From positions 45,829 through 109,828 of the forward strand of contig KN817578.1 in NCBI GenBank assembly GCA_000827495.1: a stretch of DNA of 64,000 nt. Direction: 5' to 3'. How positions within the stretch are numbered: position 1 is the stretch's first letter; each line of letters starts with the position of its first letter. Shown piece after piece: positions 33,501-44,616 of the stretch. The notes below the pieces were generated by a model that ran no database searches, was not told where the DNA came from, and was given only the letters and a program-made list of their open reading frames with translations. The DNA is from Hypholoma sublateritium FD-334 SS-4. Taxonomy: Eukaryota > Basidiomycota > Agaricomycetes > Agaricales > Strophariaceae. The position numbers were made by a program, and so were the translations under genes.

Positions 33501-35240
33501 GCCTCGCAGCATCTATGCGCTGCCTGCTCTACATAGATGCGGTGGAATAGAGTCTGTGCTGCGGCACACACCATGTCTCTACCCTTGCTGCGGTACACTT
33601 CATACGGAAAAAGGAGCCTCTGAGAACCGGGCGCACTGCAGCGCATGCTGTACGTGCTGAACACGATAGAGCGTGGGCGCGGCGGTCTGCTCGACGCGCG
33701 GGCGTGCTACTATAGGCCGGCGTCAGGTGGCGTGATGCCCTGCGCTGGATAGAATGGAGTCGTACTTTGTCCGCGTACGGCGCGAGGATGCCTCGGAGTA
33801 AGGCCTGCACAGCACACCGCGTCAAATCACGGCTGGAGATGTTATGCAGAAATGGGAGAGACGCTCCGAACTGGCGGTAGCACACCCAGAAGCTGTGCGT
33901 CGCGGCGAGGGAGGTGTTCTGAGAAAAGCATGCCTTGCGGCACATTCATCACCAGGTGAGGTTTGGAAGGTGACGGCGGGCGCCGGGTTCTTCCGGCGGG
34001 CCGGTAACAGTCCGCCCCGACGCGTAGGCGACGTGTACCTTGCGTCAACTTGGCGTCAACCCCTCTGCAGCGAACACGAACGAGCTGCCTCTCTCTGAGT
34101 CATATGAGCTCCTTCGTCTTCGCGTGGCTTTGATTTCAATGCGCTAACACTACTTGATGCTCTGAATCCGCGCTAGTATGCTGCACCCGAACTCCCGCCC
34201 TGTTCACCCGCACATCCTCTAACACATAAGCCTCTCTTGCGAACACACCACACGCATGACTGCTCAGCGCTCAGCGCTCAGACGAGATATCCGCGTCCAG
34301 ACCGCCGCCCATCGTCAAATGCAGTAGATCCCCCGTCTGAAAGGCGCCGCCTCCCGCCCGCCGGCGCGGGGAATCGTCCAATTCATCCGTCGTACGATCC
34401 ACCGTTCAGCGCTGCTCTGCACCATCGTCCCATCCTCCATTTCTTCCTCCGCTGAAAATCTGCGCGAAATACTACCACATACGTCATGCGCTTCATAGAG
34501 ACTATCCAGGACCTTCCACCGCCCATTATCCCGCCATCGGCGCAAATCTGCTGCCCTTCGCTACATCGCTCGACACAGGGGTCCGCCACGCGCGCACAAA
34601 CGTCGATCGCGCGCATAGGCGCAGCGCATCACCTCGGCCATACGCTCGACGCCGCGTGGCCGCCCTCGTAACGCCTGCAGGCCGCTGCGCGGTTCCTGCG
34701 TCATCCGCCCAGTTGCTACTGTATCAGGGCCAACAGACCGCTGTTTGCCTTTCCCGCCAGGTTTCGCACAGAAATTCACAGTGGGCTCTTCCCGGGTTCC
34801 TTTTCGCGCGGGACGTCCCTGAATATAACTATATGCGCGCCGGGTGAGCCTCTCGTCTGTTCCGCGGTTGTAGTCGACATGGTACGATGCCCAATTGCCG
34901 CAGCACCTAGCGGGCACAGGCGCGTACCCATTTTACTACGACTTTATCCCGATTTTAACGCGTCCAAAGTTCATAGATGGGCTTCCGCGCCGCGTCTTTA
35001 CGGCGCTACTTTCGATGTCGCAGACAGCGTTGATGTGCTGAAACGCTAAACGGACAAACACACGGACGTTCTCCGCCACATATCTGATTAAATTCCCTTT
35101 ATCACACCGGCATCTCTTTTCCTCTCCTACCCCACACGGAACACCATCGCTCTTGTCATCGCTAAGATATGATTCCCGCCGGTAACCATGCGTTTACTTC
35201 CGTTCATTCCCTTCTATGTATAATATTTTTGTCTTAGGGC
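33500..35240 (+). repeat. Long GC-rich repeat family, copy B
   Basis: Colinear with copy C (41480-44290) from the GGTGGAATAG...GTGTGCGCTGC-type start to the terminal string TTCTATGTATAATATTTTT followed by GTCTTAGGGCGAG (35214-35245). Copy B is shorter: it lacks about 1 kb of the middle of C. It carries the coding patch P-A-I-G-A-N-L-L-P-F-A-T-S at about 34530, and the CTACTGTATCAGGGCC landmark at 34721. Confidence 0.7.
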
Positions 35241-35249
35241 GAGTGGTGC

Positions 35250-35744
35250 AGAGCATCACAGACCGCTGCACGCGCGCGTCGATCGGACTACTCCACAGCC
35301 GCAGATTCGCACGTCGATCCACGCACGCACCTCCAGCTGCACGACGCGGTCAATAGTGCCAGCGCATCGCGCTCGCCCTTCGCCGCCCATCCTCCCATCA
35401 TCAACAACAGCATTTGGCCACCTGCACGTGCATATGCGCGCCCCCGCTCTGTGTGTAGCGTCCTGAATAGAAAACATGCACCGTCCCCGATCCCGGCGCG
35501 CCGTCCGCGTGTTGTCCCCAGCGGGTGCACTCGCCTCAGCCCCACGCGGCCTCGACTACGCTTCTCAATGTGTCCAACACATACCCAGCCTCCACACCAC
35601 GCGAAATGCACCGTTTCTCCCGCCGTGCAGTGCACCGCCTCCCTGCCAACCCCCAATCCGCGCCGGCCCCTCTGACGCGCCCGGCGCGTTGCACATAGCG
35701 CGGATTGATGTGCGTTAGCGCTTAGCGCGGGTGACGCCGCTGCG
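35250..35744 (+). repeat. GC-rich dispersed repeat, left half of an interrupted copy
   Basis: Homologous to 25600-26050. The copy is broken at 35744 by the TIR element and resumes at 36720 with CGCCCCGCGCCGATGGAG, the module that follows at 26160 in the other copy. Confidence 0.6.
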
Positions 35745-36719
35745 TATGGTGATCTATTTGCACATTTATTCCCACCCCCCGCCCCCCGTCTGATGGCATG
35801 CCCCGCGCCCCCCAGGAAGGTTTGTAACCCTCAAACACCACACCACGGTGCTCAGACTGGTATTCAAAGTAGATAAATCATGTCTGGTGCACTTCAATAA
35901 AACTATGGTGGTAAATTTGGGATGAATCTGGCGTAGGGCAATTCTTCTTGGACTCTTCGGCGAGTCGTGGGAATGCGGCAAGGAGCGTGGGAACCATGTA
36001 CTGGGTCGAATATCGTGGTCAGTGTGAGCGCGTGCTCAGCGCCCAGCGCTCATTGGCATCAGCGTAATAATCAGGTGCTTCTTGAGGGAGTGCGTAATGA
36101 GTACAGGGTGTTATAAACTTATACTACATACCTACCCCTTTGCGGGTGCAAGCCGACGCCCAACTTTGCCGTCCTCGATTGCACAAACGGCAAGGCCGTT
36201 TTGACTCGCTCAACTGCCTTACTTGCGCCATCGTATGCGCGGGAACCTGAGAACCGCAATGACGTACCGCAAGAGCTGCATCTGTGCCGCGCTTCTGCGC
36301 ATGTTTGATGCATTTGAGCACCTGCGGCGGTTGCAGTGCGTGTGGCGATGAACCGGCGCGCTGATAGAGCTTCCAGAATATAATCTATGAGCTAGGTGCA
36401 CAATATATTCATTCTGGTGTAGTTACCAATAATTAGTAGAAACCCGTCTACATACCCGTACTTGTCACGTAAGTATGTTGCCCTTCCTGCGCCCTTCAAT
36501 AGCACAAGTGCATAACCCAAACACTGGAATGCGAAATCTTTAGTTCTAAATCTTTGTTGAAGTATTATATACCCTATTTATATGCTTTATATTGTGGTAG
36601 GAGTATGGTGAAGAGGTATTTAAACGATATGAAGCTTCCTGGGGGGCGCGGGGCATGCCATCAGACGGGGGGCGGGGGGTGGGAATAAATGTGCAAATAG
36701 ATCACCATAGCTGCGCGTA
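35745..36719. mobile_element. 975-bp non-autonomous element with about 75-bp perfect TIRs
   Basis: The left end starts TATGGTGATCTATTTGC and the right end is its reverse complement, GCAAATAGATCACCATA. Over about 75 bases, including a C-rich tract and CTGATGGCATGCC, I find no mismatch. The flanks share GCTGCG immediately outside each end, a likely 6-bp target duplication, although TA at each terminus could be an alternative. Inside are two short reverse-strand open frames (36124-36321 and about 35881-35997) that read like pieces of spliced exons, for example CIKHAQKRGTDAALAVRH. No transposase is encoded. It sits inside a GC-rich repeat that is continuous elsewhere. Confidence 0.85.
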
Positions 36720-37140
36720 CGCACAGGGCGCGCTTCGCATCCTGATCCGCCCCGCGCCGATGGAGTGCGGCGGAGCGCGCTGGAGCGCCCGCGGACGGGC
36801 GCATTCCGTCGTTTTTACTCTCTAACATGCAGTTTCGTAAGTGGTGGGGAGCAGGAGCGGGGCGTGTGGTGTGCTAGCAAGCAGGCTACGTGCTAGAGGA
36901 TACGCCGGCGGATGCATACGCGTGTGCGCGCGGGCTCAGCGTAGAGGCACGCGTAGACAACGGCGCGCATATAACGCATACGGTCGGCCCGCCTGACGGG
37001 CGCTGCGCACGTCCAGAATCGCCGGCGTGCCGCGACTGCGTCGCATCCCGTCCTGGACAGAAAATACGCGTGCAACCACGTCCATGGCATGGGGCGCGTC
37101 GTCAGCGCGTCGCGCGCCTCTATCAAATGTATAATTTTTA
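36720..37140 (+). repeat. GC-rich dispersed repeat, right half of the interrupted copy
   Basis: It starts CTGCGCGTACGCAC, then carries the GCGCCGATGGAGTGCGGCGGAGC module and GTTTTTACTCTCTAACATGCAGTTTCG, the same order as at 26160-26270. The downstream open frame at 36890-37192 is compositional. Confidence 0.55.
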
Positions 37141-37229
37141 CAAATACGATTTACCGACTATGAATCACGGATCATGGGAAGTTAATGTTTGACACTCAAA
37201 GAATGAAATCGCGAATTACCGTGAGTCGC

Positions 37230-38780
37230 TCAATCAAAACCCCAGGTCCTTTTCGGATATTGTGCCCTCCCCGGCCTGATGGGGTGAAGGTCCGTCATGC
37301 ACCCCGGTGCATGAGAATCGCTACATTCGACATTCCATGAGACGGACGCTTTGTGCAAGACACCTCCGTGCAAGTTGCCTTCCTCCAAAATTGGGACATG
37401 ATCTGCGTGAAATGCAGGTCCCTCCCCGATGACATACAAGCCGGCCAATGTTTTGCAGTACCGGGTGCCACTGCGTTCCGCGTCGTTCTGAATCCTTCGG
37501 TGACGGTTTACGAGAAGTGTACATGCGGCTTGGGCAGTGAAGTGGGTGCAATCAACAAGGCTTAATATCTCCAGTCTATTCGCCACGAGATCCGCGAAGT
37601 TATCCCCCGAAAGCCGCCGGAGAAACTGATCGGTGACACCTTTGCAGCGAATTATTCGCACATCGGAAGCAGGAAATGCTTCAAGGGCATTGTAGAGACT
37701 GTCATCTTGATCGATATCCACAAGCTCGAGACCAAAGTTGTCGATTGCTGTTATATTTTGGTTCCATCTCCCTACTCGAGGTATGACGCAGTTCTCGAAA
37801 CATGCAAAGTGCAGTGAATGATTGGCGAAGGTGACAGCCGAAAAAAAGGCGGAGATGAAGTCGGCAGAAACATTGGAAAACCACATCTTCTGAATTGGAA
37901 GCGTGCATTTTGAGGTGATTTCTGCCGATGGTCGGTGTTCGAATGAAATATCAGACAACAGGATGTACATTTCCCGAGTGTTGGAATGGCTAATATTGCG
38001 AAGGAATTCTATCAGTGCTGTGAAGTCACGGCGTCTTCGCAACTTGTAATGGGTTATCGAAAGCTGGAAGTGAAATTGCTGCTGTATTTGTAGCCACCCG
38101 GTAAGGAATAATCGTACAAAATCGATTCCGGTCAAGGATAGCTTGCGTAGATTTGTAGGAATAGTGGGTCCCAAGGAAGGCGCATCATCATCGGCCCCAA
38201 TGACATTGTCGCTGAGATCGGATATTGTGGATGTCAGACACAATTCTCTCAAGTTTTGGGATGGATTCGGAAAGAGAATGTCTACGGCAGATGGTAAGGA
38301 AGACTGGTAGATGAGCCGAAATATGATCCTCTCATATCGATGGATGACGGGTACTAGATGTTTGAATACGAGGCGCGTGCGTGAATTTTCGAGGTGTCTG
38401 TCGATGGATGGGTCGCTAGAAAACACAATCAGGATCAAAGGGGCGTCGGATTTGTCCTTGAAAAGGTCGTAGGTATGCGGCATATGTGGAAACAAGGGTC
38501 TGGCATGATCGTCCACAAAAAGGTCGAGGGTGTCAAGGAAAGGTACAGGATTCGATGCTACATCGATTACAACCAGCCGCCAAAGCCGGGGGTGCGATTT
38601 GAGGATCTGGAGCCAGAGAGTGCATACAGCGGAGACATTCAGGGGGAACAGGTTTTTGTCGGGGATCTTTGGAAGCTGCAATACACAGCCCGGAAAATTA
38701 TAGCATTCGGAGCCATTGGTGGCAGCATAGTGGAAAATCATATCCAATAGTTCGACGGGGAGGTTGTTGATGCTTGTCAT
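37230..38780 (-). CDS. F-box protein 4 (separate subfamily)
   Basis: A single exon of 516 residues from ATG 38780. The N-terminus is a canonical F-box: INNLPVELLDMIFHYAA, then VSAVCTLWLQILKSHPRLW. The remainder shows Leu-rich segments (NLRELCLTS, NLRKLSLTGIDF, ANRLEILSLVDC) consistent with a leucine-rich-repeat substrate-binding region. This is the classical LPxELL type and differs from the LDFD and INDDVL types elsewhere in the window, so it is probably unrelated to the local expansion. It is likely an SCF ubiquitin-ligase adaptor. The region upstream (38800-39000) is ordinary intergenic DNA and no CACGTG motif is present. Confidence 0.87.
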   Translation of the reverse strand: MTSINNLPVELLDMIFHYAATNGSECYNFPGCVLQLPKIPDKNLFPLNVSAVCTLWLQILKSHPRLWRLVVIDVASNPVPFLDTLDLFVDDHARPLFPHMPHTYDLFKDKSDAPLILIVFSSDPSIDRHLENSRTRLVFKHLVPVIHRYERIIFRLIYQSSLPSAVDILFPNPSQNLRELCLTSTISDLSDNVIGADDDAPSLGPTIPTNLRKLSLTGIDFVRLFLTGWLQIQQQFHFQLSITHYKLRRRRDFTALIEFLRNISHSNTREMYILLSDISFEHRPSAEITSKCTLPIQKMWFSNVSADFISAFFSAVTFANHSLHFACFENCVIPRVGRWNQNITAIDNFGLELVDIDQDDSLYNALEAFPASDVRIIRCKGVTDQFLRRLSGDNFADLVANRLEILSLVDCTHFTAQAACTLLVNRHRRIQNDAERSGTRYCKTLAGLYVIGEGPAFHADHVPILEEGNLHGGVLHKASVSWNVECSDSHAPGCMTDLHPIRPGRAQYPKRTWGFD

Positions 38781-39009
38781 AATGCTGCGGTATGATTGTG
38801 CAACGGTGAGGGTTAGACGGAGACATTGAGGAAATTACAAAGCAGTAGAAGCTTACAAAAGTGTTCGCGGATATGAGTCTACCTCTTGGAACTGTCCAAG
38901 GAGTGTCGGTAGTTCAGGTAGCGTCGACTGTCCTTGGATTGTCCCATGCACCTCGAAACCGCGGGCCAAGTTATGTAATAACCTCGTCATGGGGTTCTTT
39001 GAATGTTAT

Positions 39010-39480
39010 TTATAGGTAGACCGTGGCCGCTCTCTATATGAGCAATGCCGGATGCTATCCTCCTATACAGGTCGGCTTCCGCCCTAATTTATAGGCTTCG
39101 TCGTGGTATTGATAATTATTGTCATGTGAATCAATGCAGAGCGGCCTCCAAGATAAAGAGGAGCGTAGGATCAATGTAGTGCTGCGCTTGGGATGGACAT
39201 GCAACCGTTCACGCTTACTGTCCAGATGTTGTGCTTTCCCGCACCGCAGCTCGAAATCTGTGAAGCGTCTGTCGGATGGGGGATGATAGACTCTGACTAC
39301 GATGCGCCGTATGCTGCGCAGACTCCACCTCAGCGGCTGTTACGTTGATCCGCGGGCACCTGGTTATGTCATATTTATTCCATTAAAGTCGGCTACGCGT
39401 TCAGCGATCGCCATGCGCTTTCAGTACTCTCGGCCGCGCACAAGCTTCAAGAGCTAAAATTTGAAGATAGAGTAAAATAT
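39010..39480 (+). pseudogene. F-box relic of the gene 2/3 type with degenerate upstream region
   Basis: The block 39230-39470 aligns by eye with the middle of F-box gene 3 (31830-32090). Shared stretches include CTCGAA.(A/G)CTGTGAAGCGTCT, GACTACGATGCGCCG, ATGCTG(A/C)GCAGACTC, a TATTCCATTA block and CTTCAAGAGCTAAAA. It has lost about 27 bases, is frameshifted, and lacks both the F-box and the C-terminal half. The upstream segment 39010-39180 resembles the direct repeat at 9930-10075, and TCATGTGA at 39122 is the decayed counterpart of TCACGTGA. Confidence 0.8.
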
Positions 39481-39534
39481 GTTGTACATCTCCGAAATCT
39501 TGATAAATGCCGTGAAGTATCCTTTCTACTAAAT

Positions 39535-40719
39535 TCACCACTCCGCCCACTCATCTGTATCGCCGACCTCTGTTTCTGAAGAGGTGGAATTGATGTCTGC
39601 AGTGATATTCTCGAGGCGGAATGTATATCTATCTTTATACAGAGTGCTGGAAATGATCATCCTCTTTGAAGGATTATCCAGGGCAGCATTCACAGAATAA
39701 GCCTTTGTAGACAGGTCGTGAAGATATTAAATATGCTAGCTTTACAAGTACTCACCCAATTGGTACTGCCGTCCCATCTAATATATCGATCAGATCCTCA
39801 AAGTCGAGTTTGAAGCCCTAAAAGATTTGAACTCACTTGGTTCCAGTCGCTGTAATACGCCACCCCAGGGTCAATATTACAAGATATAGCTAATTCTTTG
39901 TGACCTACTTCCAATCCGATCGTTTGGGTTGTCCGCTAGACCGCATGTCTTTAATCGCAAAGCGCTAAGTGGAATAATCGCAGATTTTTGTTAATATATA
40001 CTCACTACGTGGTGTTCTTGCACTCCGAATGTTGCCACCTTTGTACGCACAAGCCGCGACTTTCTGTGAGGTAGTACGCTGGAATATCCGACCAGAAAAT
40101 TGTTTAGACACAAAAGCAGTAAATATTGGAAGACACGTACTTAATGATCCAGGTATGGCTAAGGTTACAGATATGTTCCCTTGATTTAAGTTCGGTTGTT
40201 GCGTGACCAAAGGTAAAGGAGAACCCCGTTTCCATAACGTTCTGTATGGTTACGTTTCCACTGATTGGGATAATAGCTATCATTTAACTAATTAGCGCAA
40301 ATTACCACACCGCAAGATGAACGCAGACCCTACCATTACGCGTGACGCTCGACTCGACGCGCTCGATATGTTGCCAATTTTCAGAGCATGTCACTGAAAG
40401 AACGTCATCAGTGTTGTTAACGTACTCCCAGACAACTTCTTCGGTGGTGGTCGATGTATATGTCGGGGTCTGTGGATGCGGATCACCCTTGAAGTCGTTG
40501 TAGCAGTACCACCCACTGTCCAGACCAAGTGAATAGAATATTGGCAAATGACAAAGATAAAGCGCATGGTCCTGCTTACTTAGATCCCAATGCAGGCCCA
40601 TCATTGAGGGATAGCTGCCCCATTTCATCCATCGTGTTGCCCCGCTTGGCATTGAGTTTATCATAGACACGAGGTATACTCCAACCAAGGGCGGCCAAAT
40701 CTTGCCAGGTAGTGAGCAT
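39535..40719 (-). CDS. Eight-exon gene of uncertain family, possibly aerolysin-fold
   Basis: Exons on the minus strand are 40580-40719, 40334-40515, 40141-40276, 40006-40078, 39909-39964, 39837-39849, 39756-39817 and 39535-39702. The first seven join in phase across GT-AG introns. The last junction leaves two bases over, so either another splice site is used or the gene is broken there. Length is about 276 residues. No signal peptide is present. The middle has a Thr/Ser-rich, alternating polar-hydrophobic pattern (TSTTTEEVVWEYVNNTDD, then VESSVT and ETGFSFTFGHATTE) followed by a strand-like segment with basic residues. This pattern resembles aerolysin or ETX/MTX2-type pore-forming proteins of fungi. 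The resemblance is only compositional, and I would not rely on it without a fold search. The C-terminus is acidic (ETEVGDTDEWAEW). Confidence 0.6.
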
Positions 40720-41480
40720 GCGAGTCATTGCGTCGGATTATATGCAAGTCGTCTGTCACAGAGCTTTCGGCGTTGGGGATGTTATGGAGCCTTAACAAGA
40801 GCGGTTGGAAACTTCTACGAACGAGCGGACCTATTTTATAATTCCCAAGTTCAGACAAAACGAGTCACGATGAATGAGCGCCAGACACAGCCCGCGTCAC
40901 CATGCATACTCTGGCAGCAAAGATTTCACCCGCCTCCGCCGACTTTGCTTTGCTACTAGTAGCAGATTATCAGTGCCCCCGGCACTGCGCTAGCCGAAGC
41001 CTTATTGGACAGTAGAAATCACGGACAGTGATATACGGACGAGCTTCATCTTACAATTCCTATATATGTTCTCTCGAGGTTATATGCTACCTGAAGCGAA
41101 GATGGGCTATGCTATCGCCCACTGACTCTGCTCCTGACCATGCAATAGCTGTCTATCAGATAACATTTGCATATTTACTGTTGCAGCTCACTGGAACAAT
41201 TAAAATATCAAGAACCACGCAATTGTGCCCTTTACGGATCGAACGGATCCGTAGTCGAATGCACCATTTAGACAGACACATCACGGGCACCTGCTGCTCG
41301 ACTACTGACGATGATATTCGTCTCTCTGACAAGTCGTTCTCCCAAATTTAAATAACACACGCAATGTTCATCTCTTTGAGACGCGCGACAGCTCTGAGAA
41401 CCGTGATATCAGTCGTAATGTGCCTATATTTTGCTTTTGTTCCGACTCGCAGCACATATCGTCTAGCGACGCGGATGTGC
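40720..41480. other. Intergenic stretch
   Basis: Upstream region of the eight-exon gene plus ordinary-composition DNA. I see no supported gene, tandem repeat or TIR. Confidence 0.45.
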
Positions 41481-44290
41481 CTGCGCCTGCACAGGCGCAC
41501 GCGCGCCGTGTCGACGATATCAGTCCTGCCGTACCCTCCATCGGTGGAATAGGGTGTGCGCTGCAGCACGCACTATGTGCCGACACGTGTCGCTGCTCGC
41601 TGCACACGGAACGAGAAGCCTTCCGATGATCGCGCGCACTGCAGCGCGTGCGGTACGTGTCGTACACGATAGAGCCGTCCTGTGAGCGCGGCGGTCTGCT
41701 CCGCGCGCGGGAGTGTTGCCCTGCGCTGCGTGTAAGGGGCTCGTGTATAGTACACTGATGACGCGAGGTGGCCTCGGAGTCAGGCCTGCACAGCACACCG
41801 CGTCAAATCACGGCGGGAGATGGTCTGCGGAAGAGGGGGACGCTCCTGACTGGTGGAACACATCCAGAAGCTGTGCGTCCCGGCGACGGAGGTGTTCTGT
41901 GAGAAAAACATGCTTTGAGTTGCAGCACTTTGATCACCAGGCGGGGTTCGGAAGGGGCGCGCCAACAGCGCGTCTGAGGAGGCGCCTAAATATGATGCGG
42001 CGGCGGCGGGCACCGGGTTCTTCCGACGGGCCGGTGAGTCCGACGCGTATGGTGACGTGTATCTTAGTCTTTTGAGTGGCTTTGCGTTGAAGGCGCTAAC
42101 GCTACTTGGTGCCCCGCGTGCGTATGCTGCGCCCGAGCTCCCGCCCTCGTTCACCTGAACTTCCTCTAACACACAGGCCCCTCCTTTGAGCACCGCACGC
42201 CCCACTCGCGCGTCCCACCCGTGTACACCACGCACGATCACCTCCTCGACGCACCCACCTTTCGGGATCGAACTACACCCCCACTCTCAAGCGCATGCGC
42301 CTCCGCGTCGGCGCGTGGCGTTGAGCTCCAGCCGATGACTGCGTCTGATCCAACTCCTACCCCATCTCCACCGCCAGCGTGTTCTGAAATCCGCGGGCCC
42401 CTCCACTCCACGAGCGCGCGCACCGCGCACCCATGCACACCAGCGTTCTGAGAACCTACACGCCTTACCTCCTCGATGCGCTCAGACTCCCATGCGACCC
42501 TCCGCCGCCCTCCATTCCCGCCGCCCCGCCGCCCCACATTCCTACGTCGATCGCCACCCATCCCGCACCCAATACCCACGAGCTGACACCGGCCCAGCGC
42601 CCCCGTAACTCCAGAGGCTCGCTGCGTGTTGCTTTCGCTGTCTGCTCGGATGCTACTGTGCGGGTACAACAGATCTCGAATGTCATTTTCACCCATCTTT
42701 TGTGCGCCCCCCTCACCGCGGCTCGGATTCGGATGAACGACGACTCACTGGCGTGTTGCGGTGCCTCTTTCTCAGCAGGGAACGTCCATAGACACGCGAA
42801 ATACGCTAGACGCCCTTGTCTCACGGCTGTTCCGCCACGGCAGTCGATATAGGAATGATGCCAGGTGCTACGCTGCCGTCCTCGCAGGCGCAGGTGTGTA
42901 CTTATTTCACCTAAAGTGTGGAGTACTTTATTCTGATTAAACCGTCAAAAGTTCAGACGGCTTCAAACACCTGCTGCAGCCCGTCGCTACCTCCGCGTCC
43001 GACCCCACAGACAGCATCGACGCGCCGACCTCCCACCCATTACCAGCACACTCGTGGCCGTACCCAGACGAGGAATCCGCGTCCAGTCCGCTGCCCAAGG
43101 TCAAATACAGTGGATCTTCTGCCTCGAAGGCGCCGCCGCCCGCCCGCCGGCGCGGGGCCATCTTCCGAATCCTCATCGCACGCTCCACCGTACAACGCTG
43201 CCTCTACACCGGCATCCCATCATCCAGCTCTTCTTCCACTCTCACCCTACGTGCACACTGCCCCACCCGTCGTCGCGGCCCTCGTTGGAGGAGGGTCGGC
43301 GGACCGGAACGGTGGCGGAGGGATGGCTCGGCGAGGTGAGGAGGAGGAGTTCTGATCTATTCTCAGCCTCGCGCTTCCTCGTCCTCGCGCGGTCGTTTCC
43401 GTCTGACAAACGCTGTGTAGTCTACTCTATCTAATCTGATCCGCACCGCCACTGCACTGCCACATCGTGAAGCGCCTGATAGCGACTATCCCGGCCCTTC
43501 CGTTGCCCATCATCGGCGCCGATCCGTTGCTCTTCGCCACATCGCCCGAGACGCAGCCTAAGCTCAACGCGCTCGCTTTGCGTTCGCGCCGCGCCGCCAG
43601 CTGCAGGCCTCCACGCGCGCGCACACGTTGCACGCGCAGAACGAAGCGCCTCGTCGATGTGTCGCTCGCGCGCAGAGGTACCACGCGCGGCCGCCGGCTC
43701 AGCCGCCCTCGCAATCTACGCAGGCCGCTGCGCGCTTCCTGCGTCATCCGCCCGGCTGCTGCTCTATCAGGGCCAACAGATCGCTGTTTCTCGCCAGATT
43801 TCGCAAGACGATTCACTGTGGGCTCTTCCTGTGTTCTTTTCGCGCGTGACGTCCCTGAATATGACTGTGCGCGCCAGGCGAGCCTTTCGTCTGTTCCGCG
43901 GCTGTAGTCGACATGGTACGGTGCCCAGGTGGCGCGGCACCCAGCAGGCGCAGGTGCGCGCTCATTGCACTACGACTTTGTCTCGATTTTAATCTGTCCA
44001 AAACCCATAGATGGGTTTGCGCACCCGCGTCCCTACGGCGCTACTTTCGACGCCGCAGACAGCGTTGAGGCGCTGAAACGCTACTCAGCCACACGCACTG
44101 CCGATCTACACCACTGATCTGATTGAATTCCCTTTATCACACCGGCATCTCCGTCACGCTTTCCCTCTCCTACCCCACACGGAACACCATCGCCCTTGTC
44201 ATCGCTAAGATAGGATTCCCGCCGGTAAGCATGCGTTGACTTCCGTTCATTCGCTTCTATGTATAATATTTTTGTCTTAGGGCGAGCGGC
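41480..44290 (+). repeat. Long GC-rich repeat family, copy C (longest)
   Basis: Colinear with copy B and, in reverse complement, with copy A. It carries the coding patch PIIGADPLLFATSPETQ at about 43508, CTGCTCTATCAGGGCC at 43758, CCCATAGATGGGTTTGCGC at 44005 and the terminal string TTCTATGTATAATATTTTT plus GTCTTAGGGCGAGCGG (44257-44288). The middle (42240-42850) matches 16300-16610 reversed. Open frames here (up to 153 codons) conflict between strands and are broken relative to the other copies. Confidence 0.7.
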
Positions 44291-44616
44291 GCACGCTCAT
44301 CACCTGCAACGGTAAACGTACTCGCAAGCCAGAGTAGCGGGCGCGATTGGAAAATGCTTGTTCTACCTTAGGTTCGAGTACATGTTGCTGCGCTGTAGAC
44401 GAGCGGTGGACCTTTGGTAGTTGTTTGGATGTGTTGAAGAGCAAGGCGTCGTTCTTCTCCTGCACTCAACCTGACGCCCAAAAAAAATCTTTACATTACT
44501 CTGAACAGTTGTCGCACTGAGAAAATATGAGAATTCTGAATACCCGTGAGGTGTAAAATCTAGATACAATGCGCGTCCTGCGCCAATAGACTTGAAAATT
44601 TGACGCTGTCCCCTTG

